Shown here: piece by piece, positions 12,567-18,464 of the stretch
How the letters are laid out: the number at the start of each line of letters is the position of its first letter
Position numbering within the stretch: the stretch's first letter is position 1
Assembly (NCBI GenBank): GCA_964468355.1
Contig: CAYXSV010000023.1
Location: 1-21,612 of the forward strand
Direction: 5' to 3'
Length of the DNA stretch: 21,612 nt
Source of the DNA: CAYSLZ01 sp964468355
GTDB taxonomy: Bacteria; Patescibacteriota; Microgenomatia; UBA12405; JAHJSD01
The notes under the pieces: generated by a model
What the model was told of the DNA's origin: nothing
The model's input: the letters and a program-made list of their open reading frames with translations, nothing else
The model's database searches: none
Program-made: the position numbers and the translations under genes

Positions 12567-12647
12567 CCGGGGAATATTATAGTTAAAAATTTAAAGTGCA
12601 AAATTAAAAATAACCATATGTATTATACAACAAGAATGAAGTTAATT

Positions 12648-13124
12648 TTAGTTCAATATTAAAAGGGAAAGATTGAGGATGGTGGCAAAAGAAGTCCAGA
12701 GTAAATACGGGATAAGTAAATAGCCGGCTGTAGGATTAATTTTTTTAAAACTAATTATTGTCAAAATAATTAAAATAACTAAAGGAATAATATCCAACAA
12801 GCCCAACAGCGGTGATTTAAAACCGAAAAAAAGTACTGACCAAAGGGTATTTAGTATCAATTGGGCGGAGAAAAAGATTAAGGCCTTTTTTACTCCCGGT
12901 GCTTCCAATCCTTTTTGCCAAACTAAATACAGGGCAATGCCCATGAGTAAAAAGAGCAGTGTCCAAACCGGGGCAAAGAGCCAACTAGGCGGAGTAAATA
13001 CCGGTTTGTTTAAAGTTGGGTACCAAGTTCTAACAGAGGAAACAGTAAAAAGCGACCCCAACAAACCGGCCAGTTGAGGAATGAGAATTGATGCAATTAA
13101 TTTTACTGTTTTTGTTTTGGACAT
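12648..13124 (-). CDS. tspO: TspO/MBR family tryptophan-rich sensory protein
   Basis: Five-helix membrane protein that binds porphyrins and related ligands and is linked to stress responses. In 158 aa there are five hydrophobic segments. The hallmark loop and motif WYPTLNKPVFTPPSWLFAPVW (about 34-54), NTLWSVLFFG and the C-terminal PYLLWTSFATILNLSLL with the conserved Trp and Asn are present. The ATG start lies nine bases after TATACT. It is divergent from the DUF4870 gene. The physiological ligand in an organism with little biosynthesis is unknown. Confidence 0.93.
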   Translation of the reverse strand: MSKTKTVKLIASILIPQLAGLLGSLFTVSSVRTWYPTLNKPVFTPPSWLFAPVWTLLFLLMGIALYLVWQKGLEAPGVKKALIFFSAQLILNTLWSVLFFGFKSPLLGLLDIIPLVILIILTIISFKKINPTAGYLLIPYLLWTSFATILNLSLLILN

Positions 13125-13133
13125 ATTATTAAA

Positions 13134-13139
13134 AGTATA
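13134..13139 (-). promoter_or_regulatory. -10 box of tspO
   Basis: TATACT on the minus strand, nine bases before the ATG at 13124, without SD or upstream TG. Confidence 0.4.
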
Positions 13140-13176
13140 TTACCACGTTCATAACGATGTTGTTTTAGTAAAAAAC

Positions 13177-13206
13177 TTGACAAAAACCTTTCTGTTCTGA
13201 TATAAA
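13177..13206 (+). promoter_or_regulatory. strong promoter of the DUF4870 gene, leaderless
   Basis: TTGACA at 13177-13182, an 18-base spacer, then an extended -10, TGATATAAA, ending at 13206. The ATG is at 13213, after six bases. This is the only promoter here with a consensus -35, and its predicted start site falls on or beside the start codon. Confidence 0.8.
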
Positions 13207-13212
13207 TAGAAC

Positions 13213-13533
13213 ATGGCAGATACAAAGAAAGGAAACGTTAATGCCGCTCTTACTTATTTGGCCGGCTGGATAACCGGGTTGATTTTCCTTCTCACTGAGA
13301 AGGAAGATGAATTCATTCGGTTCCATGCCGCTCAAAGTTTAGTAGTTTTCGGAGCATTAACAATCATCACTTTTGTTCCCGTTATAGGTCAGCTGCTCGG
13401 GCTTTTCTTATGGCCTTTGGGATTAATCCTCTGGATTATTCTCATGGTTAAGGCCTACAATAATGAAAAGTTTGAGCTTCCGGTTGTTGGTGAATACGCC
13501 AAGAAGCTGGAAAAACAAGTTGGAAAGAAGTAA
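13213..13533 (+). CDS. DUF4870 (Tic20-like) small membrane protein
   Basis: A 106-aa integral membrane protein. After a short polar start it has the family pattern ALTYLAGWITGLIFLLTEKED, then FIRFHAAQSLVVFG, a hydrophobic hairpin (about 46-80) and a closing KAYNNEKFELPVVGEYA. The Arg-Phe-His-Ala-Ala-Gln-Ser motif is typical of DUF4870. Function is unknown; the resemblance to Tic20 suggests a membrane-complex role. It is the only plus-strand gene in the housekeeping block and has the best promoter in the window, so it is probably highly expressed. Confidence 0.93.
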   Translation: MADTKKGNVNAALTYLAGWITGLIFLLTEKEDEFIRFHAAQSLVVFGALTIITFVPVIGQLLGLFLWPLGLILWIILMVKAYNNEKFELPVVGEYAKKLEKQVGKK

Positions 13534-13576
13534 ATATATTGACCTAGCTAATCTAAGTATTTGAAAGCATCGTAAA

Positions 13577-13723
13577 ATTATGTTCTTCTATGATGGTCGC
13601 TCATACTTTTTGGTTAGTAGGCTTTGGTTCTTCATAGCTCCCGCCGCTTCTCGCACCCAATAACTACTTTTTTGTTTATATATAAATCGCAGGGTGCTCG
13701 AAGAGGCATGTTCAGAACATAAT
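13577..13723. repeat. large nested inverted repeat after pgk
   Basis: The outer arms ATTATGTTCT (13577-13586) and AGAACATAAT (13714-13723) are perfect. Inside lie GCACCC (13653-13658) and GGGTGC (13692-13697) around an AT-rich loop, and ATGTTC-A-GAACAT (13708-13720) is a separate palindrome. It fills the gap between the DUF4870 gene and pgk; the rest of 13534-13752 shows no gene. Confidence 0.5.
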
Positions 13724-13752
13724 ATTTCCTCAGCTTTTCTATTCATTCCAGT

Positions 13753-14889
13753 TCACAATATTACTTTAATTCCAGGGAGGGTTTCGTCACGGAGAAATTG
13801 AAGGGCGGCACCACCGCCGGTGCTGACAAAATCAAACTTGTCCCATAAATCCAACCAGGATAAGACCCGATGAGTATCTCCGCCGGCTGCTAAAGTAAAG
13901 ACCTTTTTATCGCTTCGCATCACCTCGGAGGAGTTAATGCTAACACCATCCGAGGAGATACTCCGCTCAGCTACTGCTTTAGTAATTTCACATGTCCCCT
14001 CTTGATTCTTTTTTTCCTCAAAAACACCTAGGGGTCCGGCCATGAATATTGATTGAGCTTGGTTAACGGCATCTTTAAACTTAACGATTGATTTTCGCGA
14101 GATGTCACAACCGTTTGGTTTAAGCCCAGCTAAAATAAGTTTGCTATCTACGCTTTTGTCAGAATTTTCACCTCCAAGGTGAGCCGCAGGCGCAACACCA
14201 CCTTGGAGGTGCTTACGTTTCAAAATTAACGGCAGTTTACCGCCGATAAGAAGAGTATCAGCTAAATCAGCTAAAAAGGGAACATAGTCCAGCTTACCTT
14301 TTTTAGCACCGCCTAAAATTATTACCAACGGGCGCTGAGCATTTTTTTTAATTTTTGTTAGATTTTTAATTTCCTGTTCAAAATTTAAACCCAAAAATGA
14401 ATCTAAATATTTAGGAATTCCGACTATTGAGGCGTGACTGCGGTGAGAAGTGGCAAAGGCCTCATTAATATAAACATCGGCTAAAGAAGCCAACTGTTGA
14501 GCAAATTTTTGATCATTTTCGGTTTCGGCGGAGTGGAAACGGAGGTTGTCGAGGAGAGACAAGTAATTAGTAACTGGTAATTGGTAATCAGGGACAAGAG
14601 AACAATCTTTATAATTTTCCGTAAACCAGTCGGCGATCGGTGCAAGAGAATATTTTTCATTTTTCTGACCATCGGGACGGCCGAGATGCCCGATCATGAT
14701 TATTTTTTTTACTTTTTTTTCTTTCAAAAATTTCAACGTCGGTAAAATTTGTTTTAAACGGAAATCTTCAGTCACAACCAAATTTCCGTTTTCTTCACCT
14801 AAATCAACGTCGCAGTCAATTCTGACCAGAACAGTTTTACCGGAGAAATCAAAATCTGTACTGGATAAAAAATTATTCGCTTTATTCAT
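13753..14889 (-). CDS. pgk: phosphoglycerate kinase with in-frame repeat insertions
   Basis: Catalyses 1,3-bisphosphoglycerate + ADP to 3-phosphoglycerate + ATP in glycolysis. The N-domain shows VLVRIDCDVDL (20-30), IGHLGRPDG (66-74), LLDNLRFHSAE (112-122) and TSHRSHAS (147-154). The C-domain shows VIILGGAKKGKL (189-200), GPLGVFEE (285-292), AAGGDTHRV (334-342) and VSTGGGAALQFL (355-366). The 378 aa are slightly short for Pgk, yet three stretches look foreign: residues 100-110 from a heptamer repeat, 227-241 (HLQGGVAPAAHLGGE) and about 310-325 from palindromic elements. All keep the frame. The catalytic motifs are intact, so the enzyme is probably active. It lies just downstream of tpiA. Confidence 0.95.
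   Translation of the reverse strand: MNKANNFLSSTDFDFSGKTVLVRIDCDVDLGEENGNLVVTEDFRLKQILPTLKFLKEKKVKKIIMIGHLGRPDGQKNEKYSLAPIADWFTENYKDCSLVPDYQLPVTNYLSLLDNLRFHSAETENDQKFAQQLASLADVYINEAFATSHRSHASIVGIPKYLDSFLGLNFEQEIKNLTKIKKNAQRPLVIILGGAKKGKLDYVPFLADLADTLLIGGKLPLILKRKHLQGGVAPAAHLGGENSDKSVDSKLILAGLKPNGCDISRKSIVKFKDAVNQAQSIFMAGPLGVFEEKKNQEGTCEITKAVAERSISSDGVSINSSEVMRSDKKVFTLAAGGDTHRVLSWLDLWDKFDFVSTGGGAALQFLRDETLPGIKVIL
13923..13964. repeat. palindromic element inside pgk (copy P4)
   Basis: The outer arms CCTCGG (13923-13928) and CCGAGG (13950-13955) enclose the inner hairpin GTTA-ATGC-TAAC (13933-13944); GGAG-ATA-CTCC (13954-13964) follows. It is translated in frame as part of pgk residues 310-325, between two conserved motifs where the family normally has a short loop. 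Confidence 0.55.
14169..14211. repeat. palindromic element inside pgk, family II (copy P2)
   Basis: The perfect 13-base arms CACCTCCAAGGTG and CACCTTGGAGGTG flank 17 bases containing the small hairpin GCC-GCA-GGC. It is translated in frame as HLQGGVAPAAHLGGE, pgk residues 227-241. Confidence 0.75.
14564..14591. repeat. tandem heptamer repeat inside pgk
   Basis: Four units, TAATTAG, TAACTGG, TAATTGG and TAATCAG, lie head to tail. On the coding strand they give DYQLPVTNY (residues 101-109). The 28 bases are not a multiple of three, so neighbouring changes must have restored the frame, or the repeat replaced native sequence. Confidence 0.6.
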
Positions 14890-14902
14890 GATATTAGATA
14901 TT

Positions 14903-14930
14903 GTAGGGACAAGTCGCGACTTGTCCCTAC
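14903..14930. repeat. 28-base perfect palindrome between tpiA and pgk
   Basis: GTAGGGACAAGTCG is followed directly by its reverse complement CGACTTGTCCCTAC with no spacer. It lies in the 47-base gap before the pgk start. Without a loop it would form a tight hairpin in RNA or be a site for a dimeric protein. Confidence 0.8.
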
Positions 14931-14936
14931 TGAAAT

Positions 14937-15602
14937 TTAAAACCCATTTGCTAAATCTAGCAATTCTTTTTCAGGGTTTTCGGCAATAACAACGTCGGAA
15001 CTGACTAAAACTCCTTTTGCACCCAGTTTCAGAGCTGTTTGTACATCTTCTTTTTTATTAACTCCGGCACCAACAATAACCTGATAATCGGGAAGCATTT
15101 CAACAATCCGTTTAATTACTTCCGGCTGGGCCTGGCTGACAGAAACGTCTGTACCGATTAACTCCGGTGGTTCATAGGCGACAAAATCCGGCTTAGGACT
15201 AAGTTTGCTCACCCAGTTTTTAACTTGACCTTTAGTTTTAAAACAAACGGTGAACCCAAAATTCAAATCTTCAATGCCCAAATGTTCAAAATTAGAAAGG
15301 ATTTGGTGGATTTGGCCGGGTGGAATTTTATGCTCTGAGTGATTAAGCAAAGTTCCTCCGGCACCTGCGGCTACTGCCGCCAAAGGCGAAATATAACCGG
15401 TATGTTTGCCTTGAAAGTGAATATCCACATGCTGAAGCCAAACTTCGTCACAAATTTCTTTAACAACATGAAGGTCTAAAGCGGAAACAACCGGAATTAT
15501 TTTTACTCCGGTTTGGTCGGCAACTTTTTTACAAATTTCAGCTAATTTAATTGCGCCTTGTCCGAAAGTCTGAGGGTAAATTTTGAAATTTATGAATAAC
15601 AT
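14937..15602 (-). CDS. tpiA: triosephosphate isomerase, archaeal-type
   Basis: Interconverts dihydroxyacetone phosphate and glyceraldehyde 3-phosphate. The protein is 221 aa from ATG 15602, as short as archaeal TIM against about 250 for typical bacterial enzymes. Visible are INFKIYPQTFG (Asn/Lys at the N-terminus), LLNHSEHKI with the catalytic His, VAYEPPELIGT with the catalytic Glu, and the phosphate loops IVGAGVN and GVLVSSDVV. The frame is open from a TTG at 15620, but the ATG six codons in starts the first beta strand and sits six bases after a -10 box. pgk follows on the same strand. Confidence 0.93.
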   Translation of the reverse strand: MLFINFKIYPQTFGQGAIKLAEICKKVADQTGVKIIPVVSALDLHVVKEICDEVWLQHVDIHFQGKHTGYISPLAAVAAGAGGTLLNHSEHKIPPGQIHQILSNFEHLGIEDLNFGFTVCFKTKGQVKNWVSKLSPKPDFVAYEPPELIGTDVSVSQAQPEVIKRIVEMLPDYQVIVGAGVNKKEDVQTALKLGAKGVLVSSDVVIAENPEKELLDLANGF

Positions 15603-15608
15603 AGTTTT

Positions 15609-15617
15609 ATGATAGCA
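15609..15617 (-). promoter_or_regulatory. extended -10 promoter of tpiA
   Basis: The minus strand reads TGCTATCAT, then six bases (AAAACT), then the ATG at 15602. It supports the shorter start. Confidence 0.6.
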
Positions 15618-15637
15618 CAAACTTTCGCCAATTCCTC

Positions 15638-15673
15638 AACCTCCAAGGATGCCATCCGGCAACCTTGCAGGTT
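15638..15673. repeat. palindromic element, family II (copy P3)
   Basis: Eleven-base arms, AACCTCCAAGG and CCTTGCAGGTT, have one mismatch. An inner hairpin TGCC-ATCC-GGCA sits at the tip. It lies between trpS and tpiA and shares the arm ACCTCCAAGG with the copy inside pgk. Confidence 0.7.
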
Positions 15674-15733
15674 CTCCCTTGGCTCAACCCAATCCCAAAG
15701 ATGACATGTCAAAAGTTTATATATTGCTGTCGT

Positions 15734-16717
15734 TTAACCAAGACCCATGGCGTTGTAAACTTTTTCAAGAGTTTTTTCGGAAATTGGTTTGGCTTTTTTT
15801 AAACCGTCTTCTAAAACCCGGTCAAGATAATCTTTGTCCTTACGAATTTGATGATATTCTTCCTGAATCGGCTTTAGAAATTCATTTACAACTTCAGCTA
15901 AATCTTTTTTAAATTCTCCGTAACCTTTGCCCTGATACTGTTTTTCTAGATCCTCTACTGATTGGTCGGACAAAACAGAATAAATAGTTAATAAGTTGGA
16001 AATTCCGGCTTTATCCGGCCGGTCAATAATTTTATCACCGGTATCGGTTACGGCCGACATTATTTTTTCTTTAACTGCCTCCGGTTTTTCTAATAAATCA
16101 ATAGTTCCTTTTGGGTCATCGGACGACTTGCTCATTTTGGATTCGGGATCTTGTAAAGACATCACTCTTGCCCCGGCAGTCATTAATTTGGCCTTAGGTA
16201 TTTTGAAAACTTCCCCGTAGCGGGAATTAAACCGTCGGGCTAATTCTCTGGTTAATTCAACATGCTGTTTTTGGTCCTCACCTACCGGAACTACTTCAGT
16301 GTCGTAAAGCAAAATATCAGCGGCCATTAAAGCCGGATAGTTAAAAACCCCAACACTAGTTGCTCCTTTTAATTTGTCGGCAATTGTTTTGTATTGAGTC
16401 ATCCGTTCCAGCTGTCCCATGGTAGCAATACAATCTAAAATCCAAGCTAAACCGGCGTGGTCTTGGTTATGAGATTGAACAAAAATTATTGATTTTTCCG
16501 GATCAACCCCGCAAGCAAGATATAACGCGGTCAATTCCCGAATTTTTTCGTGTAAAATTTTCGGATCTTGAGGAACAGTAACCGCATGCAAATCAACAAT
16601 GCAGTAAATACACTGATAATCCTGCTGAAGTTCCACCCATTGTTTTATTGCCCCAACGTAATTACCGACATGTAAATTACCGGTCGGTTTAATACCGGAA
16701 AAAATTCTTTCCACCAT
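15734..16717 (-). CDS. trpS: tryptophanyl-tRNA synthetase
   Basis: Charges tRNA-Trp with tryptophan using ATP; class Ic, dimeric in known members. The 327 aa are the usual bacterial size. The HIGH-type signature is PTGNLHVGNYVG (11-22) and the KMSKS loop is ESKMSKSSDD (192-201). VGEDQKQHVELTRELARRFN (145-164) is the strongly conserved central block. The ATG at 16717 follows a -10 box by five bases. It lies 21 bases after thpR, so read-through from rpoD-thpR plus its own promoter is likely. Confidence 0.97.
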   Translation of the reverse strand: MVERIFSGIKPTGNLHVGNYVGAIKQWVELQQDYQCIYCIVDLHAVTVPQDPKILHEKIRELTALYLACGVDPEKSIIFVQSHNQDHAGLAWILDCIATMGQLERMTQYKTIADKLKGATSVGVFNYPALMAADILLYDTEVVPVGEDQKQHVELTRELARRFNSRYGEVFKIPKAKLMTAGARVMSLQDPESKMSKSSDDPKGTIDLLEKPEAVKEKIMSAVTDTGDKIIDRPDKAGISNLLTIYSVLSDQSVEDLEKQYQGKGYGEFKKDLAEVVNEFLKPIQEEYHQIRKDKDYLDRVLEDGLKKAKPISEKTLEKVYNAMGLG

Positions 16718-16722
16718 AAATT

Positions 16723-16731
16723 ATTCTAACA
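16723..16731 (-). promoter_or_regulatory. extended -10 promoter of trpS
   Basis: The minus strand reads TGTTAGAAT, then five bases, then ATG, inside the 21-base thpR-trpS gap. Confidence 0.5.
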
Positions 16732-16738
16732 TAATCCT

Positions 16739-17329
16739 TTATTTGCGGGGTTTGAAAGAAACTTGATGAAGCGGCTTGTAGGTTGGGCCGTCCTGGTTTA
16801 ATTCACTTTCAAAAAGAACTGCTTTGTCAATAATAAAAGTTTTGTCCCTTTCTCTAAAAAAGTCCTGAATTTTATTAACGGTCTTGTCGCTGAACAAAGA
16901 TCGTCCCTGAACCTGTCTCACCCGGCCAAGAGTTATATGGGGAGAAAAACGAGTATCAAATTCTATATCTGCCAACTGCATCGGTAAACGCAGTTGATGG
17001 TAATAACTGGTAAGTTTTTCATCTTCGCCGCTTAAGCTAATTAAAACTATTCTTGCCCGTCTCTGGTCAGGGTGAAATTCCAAACGGTAAAGCTCTAATT
17101 TCAAAGCTTCAAAGTTTTGAATTTGTTCCATAATATCTTTTATCTCTTTAATTTCATCTTTGTTCTTATGCCCAAGAAACACCAATGTTTGGTGAAGATT
17201 TTCTTTTTCAACCCACTTAACATCCTCTTTACTGACATCGCTTTTTAAAGCTTCCTGAATTTCAACTAAAACTTTTTTTGTTTTTTCCGGTATTAGTAAA
17301 CCGATGAATACTCTTTTCTTTTTTGCCAT
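16739..17329 (-). CDS. thpR: RNA 2',3'-cyclic phosphodiesterase (2H family)
   Basis: Member of the 2H phosphoesterase/LigT family; known members open 2',3'-cyclic phosphates on RNA and may show ligase activity. Both H-x-T motifs are present: LHQTLVFLG (His46, Thr48) and FSPHITLGRV (His131, Thr133). The opening RVFIGLLIP is typical. The length is 196 aa. The frame is open from a TTG at 17338 overlapping rpoD, but the ATG at 17329, one base after the rpoD stop (TAA-A-ATG), suits the family start. Strong translational coupling to rpoD is likely. Its use in this cell, tRNA repair or RNA turnover, is not known. Confidence 0.93.
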   Translation of the reverse strand: MAKKKRVFIGLLIPEKTKKVLVEIQEALKSDVSKEDVKWVEKENLHQTLVFLGHKNKDEIKEIKDIMEQIQNFEALKLELYRLEFHPDQRRARIVLISLSGEDEKLTSYYHQLRLPMQLADIEFDTRFSPHITLGRVRQVQGRSLFSDKTVNKIQDFFRERDKTFIIDKAVLFESELNQDGPTYKPLHQVSFKPRK

Positions 17330-17330
17330 T

Positions 17331-18395
17331 TTATTCAATATAATCTCCTAACCCCTTTCTTTTAGCGGGAAGCCGCAATTTTCGAATTGCTTTGGCCTCA
17401 ATTTGACGTATTCTTTCCCGGGTGACGCCAAATATTTTACCCACTTGCTCCAAAGTTTTCGGTTCTTCACCTTCTAAACCAAACCGCAGTTTTAAAACTT
17501 CTGCTTCTCTAGGATCCAAGCTGTCAAGAACATCTCCAACAGCGTCTTTTAAAAGCTCACTTGATGTTTGTTCATAAGGCGAGGGCTGAGTTTCATCTTC
17601 AATAAAATCTCCTAAAAATGAATCTTCTTCATCTCCGATCGGGGTTGATAATGAGGTCGTATCCTGTGAAATTCTATAAATCATTCTAATTTTTTCTTCG
17701 GTCAAATCACTTTCTTCAACAATTTCGTCTATTGTCGGTTCACGGCCAAGCTCTTGTGTAAGTTTCCTGGAAACTTTATAAACTTTGTTTATAGTTTCTA
17801 CCATATGGACCGGGATTCTAATTGTCCGAGCTTGGTCGGCAATTGCCCTAGTAATTGCCTGTCTAATCCACCAGGTAGCGTAAGTAGAAAATTTATATCC
17901 CTTCCGCCAGTCAAATTTTTCAACCGCTCTCATCAGCCCCTTATTTCCTTCTTGAATTAAATCAAGAAACGAAAGTCCCCGGCCAATATATTTTTTGGCT
18001 ATTGAAACAACCAATCGTAAATTTGCCTGGGTTAATTTTTGTTTGGCGTCTTGTGAGCCCTTTTCTATCTGTTGAGCTAACTCAACTTCTTTCTCGGCAT
18101 CTATCAGAGAAATTTCTCCTATTTCCTTTAAATACATTCGAACGGGATCAGTAGATTTTGTTTCTGTAAGCAGTGATAAGGCACTAATGGCTGGTTCTCC
18201 TTCTTCACGACCTAGTGTTTTAAAAACATCAATTCCTTTTTCAAAAATATTGTTATAGAAGTCATCAAGTCGGTCAATATATAAGTGAGGATAGGCGATT
18301 TTGTCAAGGATTTCTTCTTGAGTTATATATCCTTGTTCATCACCCTTTTTAACTAAATTACTTGCCACTTTCCCAAAATCAATATCTTTATCCAT
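17331..18395 (-). CDS. rpoD: RNA polymerase primary sigma factor
   Basis: Directs RNA polymerase to housekeeping promoters. The 354 aa have a short region 1.1 (about 1-75), 1.2 (STDPVRMYLKEIG, 81-93), 2.1-2.4 (ANLRLVVSIAKKY to YATWWIRQAITRAIADQART, 124-191), 3.0 (IPVHMVETINK), and 4.2 with the HTH TRERIRQIEAKAIRKLR. His197 and Glu200 in region 3.0 match the residues that in E. coli sigma-70 read the extended -10 TG, in agreement with the TGN-TATAAT boxes in this window. It sits between dnaG and thpR, a variant of the classical dnaG-rpoD pairing. Confidence 0.97.
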   Translation of the reverse strand: MDKDIDFGKVASNLVKKGDEQGYITQEEILDKIAYPHLYIDRLDDFYNNIFEKGIDVFKTLGREEGEPAISALSLLTETKSTDPVRMYLKEIGEISLIDAEKEVELAQQIEKGSQDAKQKLTQANLRLVVSIAKKYIGRGLSFLDLIQEGNKGLMRAVEKFDWRKGYKFSTYATWWIRQAITRAIADQARTIRIPVHMVETINKVYKVSRKLTQELGREPTIDEIVEESDLTEEKIRMIYRISQDTTSLSTPIGDEEDSFLGDFIEDETQPSPYEQTSSELLKDAVGDVLDSLDPREAEVLKLRFGLEGEEPKTLEQVGKIFGVTRERIRQIEAKAIRKLRLPAKRKGLGDYIE

Positions 18396-18404
18396 TACTC
18401 GGCT

Positions 18405-18413
18405 ATTATACCA
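18405..18413 (-). promoter_or_regulatory. extended -10 promoter of rpoD
   Basis: The minus strand reads TGGTATAAT, nine bases before the ATG at 18395, in the 69-base dnaG-rpoD gap. No good -35 and no SD. The sigma factor would thus be able to drive its own gene. Confidence 0.65.
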
Positions 18414-18464
18414 CGAAGAAGATAGGAATTAAACACTACAAAATGTATCAGAATATACATCTCT

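Larger units (their letters stand above)
12469..12576 (-). pseudogene. partial tRNA-Asn copy split by two hairpin insertions
   Basis: The plus strand reads CGCTCTACC (12469-12477), a 42-base insert, CCACTGAGCTACC (12520-12532), a 34-base insert, and CCGGGGAATA (12567-12576). Joined, they reproduce the 5' part of the intact tRNA-Asn and its flank in order. At each junction CC occurs on both sides of the insert, as if two bases were duplicated. Confidence 0.7.

Noticed and set aside
12435..12662. A 75-codon plus-strand ORF between tRNA-Asn and tspO
   Set aside because: It is made of the split tRNA copy and hairpin inserts and runs into the 3' end of tspO; no protein-like features.
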